From JAGVSR01 sp964589785 (GTDB taxonomy: Bacteria; Pseudomonadota; Alphaproteobacteria; Rhizobiales; Hyphomicrobiaceae), in contig CAZPUQ010000001.1 of NCBI GenBank assembly GCA_964589785.1, forward strand, positions 496,001-560,000: a DNA stretch of 64,000 nucleotides, in the 5' to 3' direction. The position numbers were made by a program, and so were the translations under genes. Below are positions 52,470 through 64,000 of this stretch, in pieces (within the stretch, counting starts at the first letter, position 1; each line of letters starts with the position of its first letter). Under the pieces are notes generated by a model. It was not told the DNA's origin, did no database searches, and saw only the letters and a program-made list of their open reading frames with translations.

Positions 52470-54479
52470 TCAGATGTCGAGATCCCGGGCGAAGGCGGCG
52501 CGGTCCTGGATGAAGCGGAAGCGGGCCTCGGGCTTCGATCCCATCAGGGCGTTCACGGTCTCGGCGAGCGTGCCCTTGTCGCCCTCGCCGACCTCGACCT
52601 TGAGCAGGAGCCGCCGGCGCGGGTCCATGGTCGTGGTCTTGAGGTCCTTGAAGTCCATCTCGCCGAGGCCCTTGAAGCGCGTCACCTCGGGCTTGCGGCC
52701 CTTGAACTCAGTGGCGATGATCTCGTCGCGGTGCTGCTCGCTGCGCGCGTAGGCGACGTCCGCCTTGTGGGCGATCTTGTAGAGCGGCGGCACGGCGAGA
52801 TAGAGGTGCCCGTTCTCGATCAGCTCCGGCATCTCCTGGTAGAAGAACGTGATGAGGAGCGAGGCGATGTGCGCGCCGTCCACGTCCGCGTCCGTCATGA
52901 CGATCACGCGCTCGTAGCGCAGGTCCTCGTCGCGGTACTTGGAGCCCGTGCCGACGCCGAGCGCCTGGATCAGATCCGACAGAAGCTGGTTCGCCGACAT
53001 CTTGGCGGAGGAGGCGTTGGCGACATTCAGGATCTTGCCGCGCAGCGGCAGGATCGCCTGCGTCTCGCGATCGCGCGCGCTCTTGGCAGAGCCGCCGGCG
53101 CTGTCGCCCTCGACGATGAAGATCTCAGTGCCGGCCGCCTGCTGGATCGAGCAGTCGGCGAGCTTGCCCGGAAGCCTCAGCTTGCGCGTCGCGGACTGGC
53201 GTGAGACCTCTTTCTCGCGCTTCCTCTTCAGGCGCTCGTCCGCCTGCTCGATGGCCCATTCGAGAAGCTTGGTGGCCTGCTGCGGGCTGTCGGCGAGCCA
53301 GTGGTCGAAGGCGTCCTTGACCGCGTTCTCGACGATGCGCCCGGCCTCGACGGTGGCAAGCTTATCCTTCGTCTGGCCCTGGAACTCGGGCTCGCGGATG
53401 AAGATGGAGAGCATGGCCGCGGCCGTCCCCATCACGTCGTCGGCCGTGATCTGCTGCGCCTTCTTGTTGCCCACGCGCTCGCCGAATTCGCGCAGCGCCT
53501 TCGACAGGGCCGAGCGGAAGCCGTTCTCGTGCGTTCCGCCCTCGCCGGTCGGGATGGTGTTGCAGTAGGAGCGGCAGAAGCCGTCCTCGTCGGAGACCCA
53601 CGCCACCGCCCATTCGACGGAGCCGTGCTTGCCCTCCCTCTCGAAGTTGCCGGCGAAGAGGTCCTTGGTGACGAGCGTCTGGCCCGCGATCTCGGAGGAG
53701 AGGTAGTCCTTGAGGCCGCCGGGGAAGTGGAACACCGCCTCCGCCGGCGTGTCGTCCTTGATGAGGGCGGGATCGCAGCTCCAGCGGATCTCGACGCCGC
53801 CGAAAAGGTAGGCCTTCGAGCGCGCCATCTTGAACAGCCGCGTCGGCCTGAAGTGCGCGCCCTTGCCGAAGATCGCCTCGTCCGGGCGGAAGCGGACCTT
53901 CGTGCCGCGCCGGTTGTGAATGGCGCCGAGCTTCTCGAGCTTGGTGACGGGCGCGCCGCGCGAGAACACCATGCGGTAGAGCTGCTGGCCGCGCGCGACC
54001 TCCACCTCGCAGGTCTCCGACAGCGCGTTGACGACGGAGACGCCGACGCCGTGCAGGCCGCCGGAGGTCGAATAGGCCTTGCCGTCGAACTTGCCGCCCG
54101 CGTGCAGCGTGCACATGATGACTTCGAGCGCGCTCTTCTTGGGGAACTTCGGGTGTGGATCAATCGGGATGCCGCGTCCGTTGTCGGTCACGGAGAGGAA
54201 GCCGTCGGCTTCGAGCCTGACGTCGATGAACGTCGCGTGGCCGGCGACCGCCTCGTCCATGGCGTTGTCGATCACTTCCGCAAAGAGGTGATGCAGCGCC
54301 TTCTCGTCCGTGCCGCCGATGTACATGCCGGGGCGGCGGCGCACGGGCTCCAGGCCCTCGAGCACCTCGATGTCGGCGGCCGTGTAGGTCTCGGAGGCGT
54401 CGCCCGCTTTGCGGCGGGCCGCTTTGTCGGTCATGGCGGTCTCTGGTCCGGCGAACAGGTCGCGTTGCGATTGGGCCAT
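52470..54479 (-). CDS. parE: DNA topoisomerase IV subunit B
   Basis: A 669-residue type IIA topoisomerase B subunit. GHKL ATPase motifs include VIDNAMDEAVAGHA, DNGRGIPIDPHPKF and STSGGLHGVGVSVVNAL. The TOPRIM domain has FIVEGDSAGGSAKSARDR and TDADVDGAHI. LEPVRRRPGMYIGGTDEKALHHL plus the short length favour ParE over GyrB. Together with ParC it unlinks daughter chromosomes. parC is not in the window. Confidence 0.94.
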   Translation of the reverse strand: MAQSQRDLFAGPETAMTDKAARRKAGDASETYTAADIEVLEGLEPVRRRPGMYIGGTDEKALHHLFAEVIDNAMDEAVAGHATFIDVRLEADGFLSVTDNGRGIPIDPHPKFPKKSALEVIMCTLHAGGKFDGKAYSTSGGLHGVGVSVVNALSETCEVEVARGQQLYRMVFSRGAPVTKLEKLGAIHNRRGTKVRFRPDEAIFGKGAHFRPTRLFKMARSKAYLFGGVEIRWSCDPALIKDDTPAEAVFHFPGGLKDYLSSEIAGQTLVTKDLFAGNFEREGKHGSVEWAVAWVSDEDGFCRSYCNTIPTGEGGTHENGFRSALSKALREFGERVGNKKAQQITADDVMGTAAAMLSIFIREPEFQGQTKDKLATVEAGRIVENAVKDAFDHWLADSPQQATKLLEWAIEQADERLKRKREKEVSRQSATRKLRLPGKLADCSIQQAAGTEIFIVEGDSAGGSAKSARDRETQAILPLRGKILNVANASSAKMSANQLLSDLIQALGVGTGSKYRDEDLRYERVIVMTDADVDGAHIASLLITFFYQEMPELIENGHLYLAVPPLYKIAHKADVAYARSEQHRDEIIATEFKGRKPEVTRFKGLGEMDFKDLKTTTMDPRRRLLLKVEVGEGDKGTLAETVNALMGSKPEARFRFIQDRAAFARDLDI

Positions 54480-54658
54480 GCGCGCGTCTCCCCTCTCGAG
54501 AAGAAGAGGTCCGGCCCGGCGGCGGACTGGAACTGGGGCGCGCGGGCCCGAATCCGTGTGTGAAGGTCAGCCCGTCAGGTCGCACGGATGGGGGCGGCAA
54601 TCAAGCCGCGCCGCCGCCACACCTCCGGTCAGAACGTCGGAGGACGCGCCCAGCGGAA

Positions 54659-55438
54659 TCAAGGCCTTGCAAGTAGCCAGGCGTTCAGTGCCAGCAACAG
54701 GACGACGAGCATGGCCAAACGGTAGAGCCGGACGTGAAATCCCCGCTGGCCGAGGAGGTCGCCGAGGATGTAGCCGGCGGCAACCGTTCCCGCGACGACA
54801 TACTGGCCCGCCGCGAGGCTGCCGCCGACCTCGAGCGGGTTGCGGCTCGGCTCGGCATCGTGGCCAAAGAGGAAAATGATCATCAGCGCGGCCATGATGA
54901 GCAGGCTCGGTCCGCTCATGCCTTCGAGCATCGGCCAGCGCGTGCCGAGCGGCGTCCCGGCGAGCCTAGCGGAGATGCGTGCGCCGAGCCCGATCATGGC
55001 CAGGAACACCGCGAGCGCCACCGCCGCCTGCACGTGCGGGTGGAGATAGATGTCGAAGAGGCCGTAGAGCGACCACCACAGATCGGAGTTCCAGGCGATC
55101 CACTTGCCGAGCACGTCCATGAACGGGCGCGACAAGGGGATGTGCCAGGCGAGATTGGACAGCACCGTCAGGGCCGCGCCCGCGATGCCGAGGAGGGCGA
55201 TCGCCTCGCGGCGCAGCCATCCCGGACGGCTGGCGGCGCCGGTGGCGGCATGCCGGCGGGGAACGGGGGCATCGCGCGGGACAGGCGTGGCCTTCGGAAC
55301 CGGCGTCGGCGCTGGCGCCGGTCCGGCCTCTCTCGCCCGGTGCGCACCCGGCGGCTCGGACGGCTTCGGCCGCGTCGGCCAGCCTCCGCGGTAGCGGACG
55401 ACGGTGGGCGTTCGCCCCTTGGGATCGGGTTGGGTCAT
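54659..55438 (-). CDS. Polytopic membrane protein of unknown function
   Basis: A 259-residue protein: a basic Pro-rich cytosolic N-terminus (about 1-78) followed by about five hydrophobic helices (about 80-100, 133-152, 172-192, 204-228 and 235-255). No domain is recognised. The ATG (MTQPDPKGRTP) marks where protein-like composition begins. The small gene 37 bases upstream on the same strand may be co-transcribed. Confidence 0.6.
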   Translation of the reverse strand: MTQPDPKGRTPTVVRYRGGWPTRPKPSEPPGAHRAREAGPAPAPTPVPKATPVPRDAPVPRRHAATGAASRPGWLRREAIALLGIAGAALTVLSNLAWHIPLSRPFMDVLGKWIAWNSDLWWSLYGLFDIYLHPHVQAAVALAVFLAMIGLGARISARLAGTPLGTRWPMLEGMSGPSLLIMAALMIIFLFGHDAEPSRNPLEVGGSLAAGQYVVAGTVAAGYILGDLLGQRGFHVRLYRLAMLVVLLLALNAWLLARP

Positions 55439-55475
55439 CGGACGTCGTGTCTCTGCGTTTTTCGGGTGAAACGGC

Positions 55476-55667
55476 CTACATCCGCTGCCGGACCCAGAAG
55501 GCCAGGATGCCGGCCACTGCGCCGATGCAGGCCGCCGCCAGCACATCGAGCAGGACGACGTCCGCGAGCGTGCCGTCGCCCCAGGTCGTCGTGCCGACGG
55601 TGTAGATGATGCCGATCGCCGCGCCGAGCGTGCCCGCGTAGATCGCTTCCTGGTTGGAGAGGTTCAT
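55476..55667 (-). CDS. Small two-helix membrane protein
   Basis: A 63-residue protein with two hydrophobic helices (about 9-26 and 38-58) and a basic end (WVRQRM). AACCTCTCC on the plus strand places a GGAGAGGTT-like site at the start. The longer open frame upstream runs into the palindromic repeats and is not real. Function unknown. Confidence 0.6.
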   Translation of the reverse strand: MNLSNQEAIYAGTLGAAIGIIYTVGTTTWGDGTLADVVLLDVLAAACIGAVAGILAFWVRQRM

Positions 55668-56214
55668 AGCCCTACTGTGCGGCTGGCCTGAAGGCAGGTC
55701 TCTGAAGCTAAACGTGCCGTCCTCGTGACGGCCCGCTTCGTTACGGTCAAGGCACAATCCCAGCTTGAGACGGACGCCTCGCAATATCCGTGCCCAATGC
55801 CCCCCCCCTGACGTCATCCCGGCGTAGGCCGGATCCGCGCAAGCTCCTCCAGATGCGCTCCGTCCGATGCTTGCGCAGACCCCCGCCGTCGCGGGGGTGA
55901 CGGTGCGGAGGGTGCGGTGCACGTCCACCCCCTGACGTCATCCCGGCGCAGGCCGGGATCCGCGCAAGCTCCTCCAGATGCGCTCCATCTGACGCTTGCG
56001 CAGGCCCCCGCCTTCGCGGGGGTGACGACGTTGAGGGTGCGGTGCACGTCCACCCCCTGACGTCATCCCGGCGCAGGCCGGGATCCGCGCAAGCTCCTTC
56101 GGATGCGCTCCATCTGACGCATGCGCAGCCCCCCGCCTTCGCGGGGTGACGGTGTGGAGGGCGGTGCACACCCAGCATCCTTCCCCGTGGGAACGCTGAC
56201 CCACACGAGTCTCT
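55668..56214. other. Repeat-filled gap, no gene
   Basis: About 550 bases between two small membrane-protein genes, mostly occupied by three tandem palindromic repeat units. The short open frames across it are artefacts of the repeats. Confidence 0.65.
55810..56175. repeat. Three tandem palindromic repeat units, period about 124 bases
   Basis: Units begin with GACGTCATCCC at 55810, 55934 and 56059. Each contains a GGCGCAGGCCGG-type hairpin, a CGCGCAAGC...CTTGCGCAG inverted repeat and a CCCCCGCC...GGGGG hairpin, then a spacer ending in GGTGCACGTCCA. A fourth copy lies at 58390. Confidence 0.85.
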
Positions 56215-56469
56215 TCAGAGCACGAGGGCCATCAGGCCGAGGACGGCCGCCACGGCGAGGAAGGCCCACAGGACGACGGCCGCCTCGGGGATGCCGAGGT
56301 AGGCGAGCGCGCCGACGATGAGGAGCGCGACGGCCGCGCCCCAGAACGCAGGGTTCTGGTGCTTCGGCCAGACGTTGTGCACCATCTTGCCCGCGATGAT
56401 CGCGCCGACGGCGATCAGCGCCATGAGGCCGATGCGCGTCGGATCGCTCAACATCTCCATCAAGCCCAT
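56215..56469 (-). CDS. Small membrane protein of unknown function
   Basis: An 84-residue protein with three hydrophobic helices (about 12-30, 40-58 and 62-82) and little else. An alternative start is the Met four codons in. GGGGGCG lies upstream. It lies 71 bases downstream of the TetR-type regulator on the same strand and may share its transcript. Confidence 0.58.
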   Translation of the reverse strand: MGLMEMLSDPTRIGLMALIAVGAIIAGKMVHNVWPKHQNPAFWGAAVALLIVGALAYLGIPEAAVVLWAFLAVAAVLGLMALVL

Positions 56470-56540
56470 CGACGGCGCCCCCGATTCCGTTGCGGCCTGC
56501 GAGCCTGCCACGAAGACCGGTCCGCCGCAAAGAGGCCGCG

Positions 56541-57167
56541 TCACGCTCCGGCGAAGATCACGCGCACGAACTCGCGATAGAGCAACACCTGCCGCGACAG
56601 GGCGCGGCTGTCCTTCACCGCCTTCGACAGGACGATCCCGCCGTCGGCAATCACCGACAGCATGTCGGCGAGGTCGTCGAGGTCGACGCGGATGCGCGGC
56701 GGATAGCGCTCGGCGATCCGGTCGAGGTGCTCGCGGAAGCGCCGCCGCCACGCGAGCACGGCGGCGGCGTTGAGATCGCGCACCTCCTGATCGAACAGGC
56801 GTTCCTGGTAGCAGTAGGAGGCGACGAGGCAGCCGGGATGTCCGCTCGGCAGGTCCCCCAGCAGGTCCGCAAGCATCTTGAGGCCGACGAGAAAGCCGTG
56901 CAGCGGGTCCTCGTTGAGCTCGTCGGCGCGCCGGAAGAGGTCGTCGAACAGCTCGTTCTCGCGCTCGATGTAGCGGACGAGAAGATTGCGCGCGAGCTCG
57001 GTCTTGTCGCGGAAGTGATAGAAGAACCCGCTCTTGGTAATGCCGGCCGCCGCGATCAGCTCCTCGATCGACGTGGCGCCGAAGCCTTTCTCGAGGACCG
57101 CCGTCTCGGCCAGCGCAAGAATGCGCTCGCGGGCGTCGCCCTTCCGTTTTGCGCTGCCGGGCTGCAT
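56541..57167 (-). CDS. TetR-family transcriptional regulator
   Basis: A 208-residue TetR protein: N-terminal helix-turn-helix (about 12-58; ERILALAETAVLEKGFGATSIEELIAAAGITKSGFFYHF), then a helical ligand-binding domain with a CYQERLF segment. It diverges from the homocysteine methyltransferase-like gene across a gap of about 215 bases, and may control that gene, itself, or both. The ligand is unknown. Confidence 0.88.
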   Translation of the reverse strand: MQPGSAKRKGDARERILALAETAVLEKGFGATSIEELIAAAGITKSGFFYHFRDKTELARNLLVRYIERENELFDDLFRRADELNEDPLHGFLVGLKMLADLLGDLPSGHPGCLVASYCYQERLFDQEVRDLNAAAVLAWRRRFREHLDRIAERYPPRIRVDLDDLADMLSVIADGGIVLSKAVKDSRALSRQVLLYREFVRVIFAGA

Positions 57168-57384
57168 GGCGGACTGTACCTGTGGTCAAGTTGCGCCGGC
57201 CTGAAACACGGCAAACCGCGCGCAACGGCACTGCCGGCGGATGCCAACATGCTGACATCGAGGACGGATCCGCGCAACCCGCCAACTGTACCGCGGGCCT
57301 TCTAGCGGCCCGGGTGGCGGCTCCCTAGCTTGGCGCCCGATGCACCGCATCGGATTGGCGACACCACATTTTTCGGAGCTTTCC

Positions 57385-58359
57385 ATGAGCATTTTCCGCA
57401 AGCCCCTGCCGCAGGTTTCCGGCGGCCGTCTCTTTCTGACCGACGGCGGCCTGGAGACGACCCTCATTTTTCATCACGGCATCGATCTGCCCTGCTTTGC
57501 AGCTTGCGATCTGATGCGCACGGCGGCAGGCCGCGCGGTGCTGCGCGACTACTATGAGCAGTACATCGCAACCGCGCGTGGCCACGGCTATGGCTTCCTC
57601 CTCGACAGCCCCACCTGGCGCGCCAATCCCGACTGGGGCGCGAAGCTCGGCTATACGAGCGAGACGCTTGCCGAGGTGAACCGCGACAGCATCGCGCTGA
57701 TGCACGAGTTGCGTGCGATCCATGGCCAGCCTTCCCAAACGATGATCGTCAGCGGCGCGATCGGCCCGCGCGGCGATGGCTACGTGGCCGAGACGAGCAT
57801 GACCGCCGCCGAGGCAGCGGACTACCACGGCTGGCAGATCGCCGTGCTGGCGGATGCCGGTGCCGACATGGTCTCGGCCTATACGATGACGAACGTTGCC
57901 GAGGCGCTCGGTGTTACGCGGGCGGCGCAAGAGCACGAGATCCCGGCGGCGATTTCCTTCACGCTGGAGACCGACGGCCGCCTGCCGTCGGGCGAGCGGC
58001 TCGACGAGGCCATCCGCGCGATCGATGCGGCGACGGACAGCGGACCGGCCTACTACATGATCAACTGTGCGCACCCGACCCACTTCGCGGGCGTTCTTGC
58101 CGAAGGCGGCGCGTGGCGCGAGCGCGTGCAGGGCATTCGCGCCAACGCGTCGACGCGCAGCCACGACGAGCTGAACGAGGCGACCGATCTCGACGCCGGC
58201 GATCCGCACGAGCTCGGCCGGCAGTACCGCGAGCTCTTGGAAGTCCTGCCGCACCTGCGCGTGCTCGGCGGCTGCTGCGGCACGGACCATCGGCACGTCG
58301 CCTGCATCGGCGAAGCATGCCGGGACGCGGGGCAGGCCCAGCCCCGACCGTCATCCTGA
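57385..58359 (+). CDS. Homocysteine S-methyltransferase-family protein
   Basis: A 324-residue enzyme of the MmuM/BHMT type: N-terminal LTDGGLETTLIFHHGIDLP, DSPTWRANPDW and the zinc-binding Cys in NCAHP (near 225) and GGCCGTD (near 305). It probably moves a methyl group to homocysteine from a donor such as S-methylmethionine or a betaine. The start was placed after a CGGAG site; a start 45 bases upstream is possible but less likely. Divergent from the TetR regulator. Confidence 0.88.
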   Translation: MSIFRKPLPQVSGGRLFLTDGGLETTLIFHHGIDLPCFAACDLMRTAAGRAVLRDYYEQYIATARGHGYGFLLDSPTWRANPDWGAKLGYTSETLAEVNRDSIALMHELRAIHGQPSQTMIVSGAIGPRGDGYVAETSMTAAEAADYHGWQIAVLADAGADMVSAYTMTNVAEALGVTRAAQEHEIPAAISFTLETDGRLPSGERLDEAIRAIDAATDSGPAYYMINCAHPTHFAGVLAEGGAWRERVQGIRANASTRSHDELNEATDLDAGDPHELGRQYRELLEVLPHLRVLGGCCGTDHRHVACIGEACRDAGQAQPRPSS

Positions 58360-58389
58360 GAAGGAGCCACGCGCCCCGCGCCAACCGCA

Positions 58390-58482
58390 GACGTCATCGC
58401 GGCGCAGGCCGCGATCCGCGCAAGCTCCTACAGATGCACGTTATCCGACGCTTGCGCAGACCCCCGCCTCCGCGGGGGTGAC
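58390..58482. repeat. Dispersed copy of the palindromic repeat unit
   Basis: Begins GACGTCATCGC and shows the same order of hairpins as the three tandem units at 55.8-56.2 kb. The compensating bases in its first stem (GCGGCGCAGGCCGC) keep the hairpin, a sign that structure is maintained. Confidence 0.8.
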
Positions 58483-58642
58483 GTGTGGGGAGCGCGGAGC
58501 ACGCCTCTCCCCGTCATCGCGGAGCGATGCTTCGCATCGACGGGAGAGGCCGGCGCTTCAGCGCCGGGTGAGGGGGGCAGTTGCCGAGACTACAAGGTCG
58601 CAGAACTCCCCCCTCACCCCGACCCTCTCCCCAAGGGGAGAG

Positions 58643-58670
58643 GGAGACGGAGACGGAGACGGAGACGGAG
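58643..58670. repeat. GGAGAC hexanucleotide tandem repeat
   Basis: Four full GGAGAC units plus GGAG, outside any gene. Confidence 0.85.
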
Positions 58671-58763
58671 GGCCATGCGTGTCTACGTATGGAAACGACA
58701 GAAAGGCCGGGTGTTGCCACCCGGCCTTGCGCTCCCGTCGCAAGCCTTAAGGACGAGCAGCCG

Positions 58764-62513
<3,750 letters not shown>

Positions 62514-63099
62514 AGTGCCCCCATCCTCGATTCAAAGGGGTGCGCAAACGCGCTCACAGTCTTGGGCACCCGTGTCATGCCGGCCGACGTGGCATGCTCC
62601 TGCCGCACGCGTCCCTCGCCTTCACCACACACCGCCGGCGCGGAGCCCGTTGCCACAGCCGTTCTCTCGCGGCCGGAGCAGGTCTTCCGCAGACTCGAAG
62701 GTGGGGCCCAAAGGCCCGCTACAAGGGGAGGGGGCGAACGCGCCGGATACATCGCACCAACGCCAGCCGCTGGATTGGAAGGTGTCCGATTCGTGGCACG
62801 TCGTCACGAGGTCTTGGGGGTGTAGGTGCGATGCTGCCACTAGATGTAGTGGTGTTGGCAATTTGGGGATTGACCCGCTGACTTCCGCCGGATTCGCTGC
62901 GGTTGGCGCCCCTCGGGCGGGCCGGGGCACCTTGTGAATTGACCGATCAACCAATGGTCAGGGTGCCGATTTTTGCAAAGCTAGGCCGATTCCGGTCCGC
63001 CGCGGTGTGGCCGTTGGGCCGCGGTGGTTCGCACACTGGACAGCGGGCCCCTCGCCGCCCTACACGCGTAGGCCAGGGTGAGACCCGCGCGAGGGCACG
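62514..63099. other. Leader/promoter gap of nrdJ and the NDUFA12 gene
   Basis: Nearly 590 bases between divergent genes with no credible frame. It contains the NrdR-like palindrome. I looked for a cobalamin riboswitch on the nrdJ strand and did not find the B12-box pattern. Confidence 0.5.
62837..62852 (-). promoter_or_regulatory. Candidate NrdR box for nrdJ
   Basis: A 16-base palindrome, CCACTACATCTAGTGG on the nrdJ strand. It agrees with the ACACWATATATWGTGT consensus at 12 of 16 positions, including the CAC-T-A and TAGTG arms. A weaker partner (62804-62819, 11 of 16 to the first box) lies 33 bases away; paired boxes normally sit about 31-32 bases apart. Confidence 0.5.
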
Positions 63100-63504
63100 A
63101 TGGGCTTGTTCAAGGAGATCTTCAGCTGGTGGAGCGGCAACACGTGGGGCACCCGCTTCACGATCTGGCGCCACGGCCGTTTCGTGGGCGAGGACGAGTT
63201 CGGCAACCGCTACTACGAGCAGAAATCGGGCCGTCCGGGGCCGCTCGGCCGGCCGCGCCGCTGGGTGACCTACACGTCGCTGTCGGAAGCCTCCCAGATC
63301 CCCCCCGGCTGGTACGGCTGGATGCATTACATGGTGGACGAGCCGCCGGAGGCCGGCGCCTACGCGCCGCGCGCCTGGCAGAAACCCCATGAGATGAACC
63401 CGACGGGGACGCCCGCCGCCTATCGGCCCTCCGGCTCGATCCTGACGGCCGCGGCGGCCCGGCCGCGGGCCACCGGCGACTACAAGCCCTGGCAGCCGGA
63501 GTGA
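63100..63504 (+). CDS. NDUFA12-family NADH:ubiquinone oxidoreductase subunit
   Basis: A 134-residue protein with the family's FSWWSGNTWGTRFTIWRHGR, VGEDEFGNRYYE, RRWVTYTSLSEASQIPPGWYGWMHYMVDEPP and KPHEMNPTGTPAAYRP segments. In alphaproteobacteria and mitochondria it is an accessory subunit on the peripheral arm of complex I. GCGCGAGGG precedes the ATG. The DUF2155 gene follows on the same strand, a pairing common in this class. Confidence 0.95.
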   Translation: MGLFKEIFSWWSGNTWGTRFTIWRHGRFVGEDEFGNRYYEQKSGRPGPLGRPRRWVTYTSLSEASQIPPGWYGWMHYMVDEPPEAGAYAPRAWQKPHEMNPTGTPAAYRPSGSILTAAAARPRATGDYKPWQPE

Positions 63505-63624
63505 GCGTTGGCGCGACACGATGGGGACACGATCCCTCTCCAGTGTGCCGCGCGTTTCGTCGGTAATGGTCCAAGCCCGCGCGACCGCGGTCCCGCGCGT
63601 CCGAACGCTGAGAGCTTCGCAGAC

Positions 63625-64000
63625 ATGGCGCGCCGTTTTTCATCTCTCATCGCGACCGCCGTGCTGGCGAGCGTGGCCGGCGCCGCCCTGACGCCCGCTG
63701 CGGCCGAGCGCATCGAGAACAAGGTCGCGGTCTTCTCCGCCCTCGACAAGGTCACGGCGACGATCAAGACGCTGACCGTTCCCTTGAATGAGACCCGCGA
63801 GTTCGGCGCGCTGAAGGTGACGCCGCGCACATGCTTTTCGCGCCCTCCGACCGAGCAGCCCAAGACGACGTCGTTCGTCGAGGTGCAGGAGGTGCAGCTC
63901 GACGGCCAGGAGAAGAAGGTCTTCTCGGGCTGGATGTTCGCCGAGAGCCCCGGTCTCAACGCCGTCGAGCATCCGGTGTTCGACGTCTGGCTGACGGGCT
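63625..64000 (+). CDS. DUF2155 secreted protein, cut by the window end
   Basis: About 125 residues of a secreted protein; the 3' end lies outside. It has a signal peptide (about 1-27, cleaved near TPAAAERI), then the DUF2155 pattern: VFSALDKVTATIKTL, RTCFSRPPTEQPKTTSFVEV and GWMFAESPGLNAVEHPVFDVWL. The function is unknown; it is usually found beside NDUFA12 in alphaproteobacteria. The Cys in RTCF probably pairs with one just beyond the window end. Confidence 0.88.
   Translation, partial: MARRFSSLIATAVLASVAGAALTPAAAERIENKVAVFSALDKVTATIKTLTVPLNETREFGALKVTPRTCFSRPPTEQPKTTSFVEVQEVQLDGQEKKVFSGWMFAESPGLNAVEHPVFDVWLTG

Larger units (their letters stand above)
58360..58763. other. Repeat-rich gap after the methyltransferase gene
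   Basis: About 400 bases between convergent genes, with the fourth palindromic repeat unit, a CCCCTCACCCC...CTCTCCCCAAGGGGAGAG-type element, a hexanucleotide repeat and no gene. Confidence 0.6.

Noticed and set aside
55476..56530. Long minus-strand open frames of 80-150 residues across the repeat region
   Set aside because: Several frames translate the same palindromic units (repeated ACADPGLRRDD-like text), so they are artefacts of the repeats. Only the small membrane-protein parts at the ends look real.
62514..62836. Cobalamin riboswitch in the nrdJ leader
   Set aside because: The GCCACTG B12-box and the surrounding order of conserved segments were not found; only a short AGGAGCATGCC-like resemblance is present. 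A covariance-model search would decide.

Overview
The window is GC-rich (roughly two thirds G+C) chromosomal DNA of an alphaproteobacterium, most likely of the order Hyphomicrobiales. This rests on gene content: the NepR/EcfG/PhyR general stress response, the CtrA/SciP/DivK/PleD cell-cycle circuit, EipB (DUF1849), a Rhodobacter-type PmtA, NDUFA12, DUF2155, DUF1153 and DUF3572 proteins, and a B12-dependent ribonucleotide reductase. I cannot name the genus. No insertion sequence, prophage, CRISPR array or conjugation gene was seen; this looks like core chromosome with a few lineage-specific genes.

Region by region. 1-7.5 kb is a general stress response locus: a double-CsbD protein, DUF1328, a membrane protein with a dead GTPase-like domain, a DUF883/ElaB-like protein, a two-part membrane protein, nepR-ecfG, phyR and a PAS/HWE hybrid kinase. 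Four exact GGAAC-N16-CGTT promoters lie before DUF1328, DUF883, nepR and phyR, so the locus should be driven by its own sigma factor. 7.6-11.6 kb holds an FKBP isomerase, ctrA, a lone fliJ-like gene, a lipoprotein and sciP; the ctrA-fliJ gap carries candidate CtrA boxes and five GANTC sites. 11.6-15.3 kb has mnmA, pmtA, a CAU-anticodon tRNA with a strong promoter, and a YceI/cytochrome b561 pair. 15.4-27 kb carries a membrane-spanning J-domain protein, a DMT transporter, purA, GNAT and NUDIX enzymes, a metallophosphoesterase, a patatin-like protein, an XRE-type regulator, two RlpA paralogues and CorA.

27-38 kb has meaB, an envelope alpha/beta hydrolase, a secreted protein preceded by a perfect CtrA box, a repeat-rich DUF2314 protein, a ridA-GDPD-GNAT-HIT run, eipB, and the DUF3572-ROK kinase pair. 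38-44.5 kb is divK-pleD facing rpmG-NUDIX-DUF983-rnr. 44.5-50 kb holds unknown envelope proteins, an orphan DevC-like permease, an FAD oxidoreductase and an IscA/ErpA-type carrier. 50-58 kb has a DEAD-box helicase, parE, small membrane proteins, a TetR regulator and a homocysteine methyltransferase-like enzyme, with tandem palindromic repeats between them. 58.7-64 kb has nrdJ with a candidate NrdR box far upstream, NDUFA12 and the start of a DUF2155 gene cut by the window end.

The main themes are stress control (first 7.5 kb), cell-cycle control (ctrA, sciP, divK and pleD within about 32 kb, plus candidate CtrA targets) and envelope maintenance. Product names rest on recognising motifs by eye; no database search was run.
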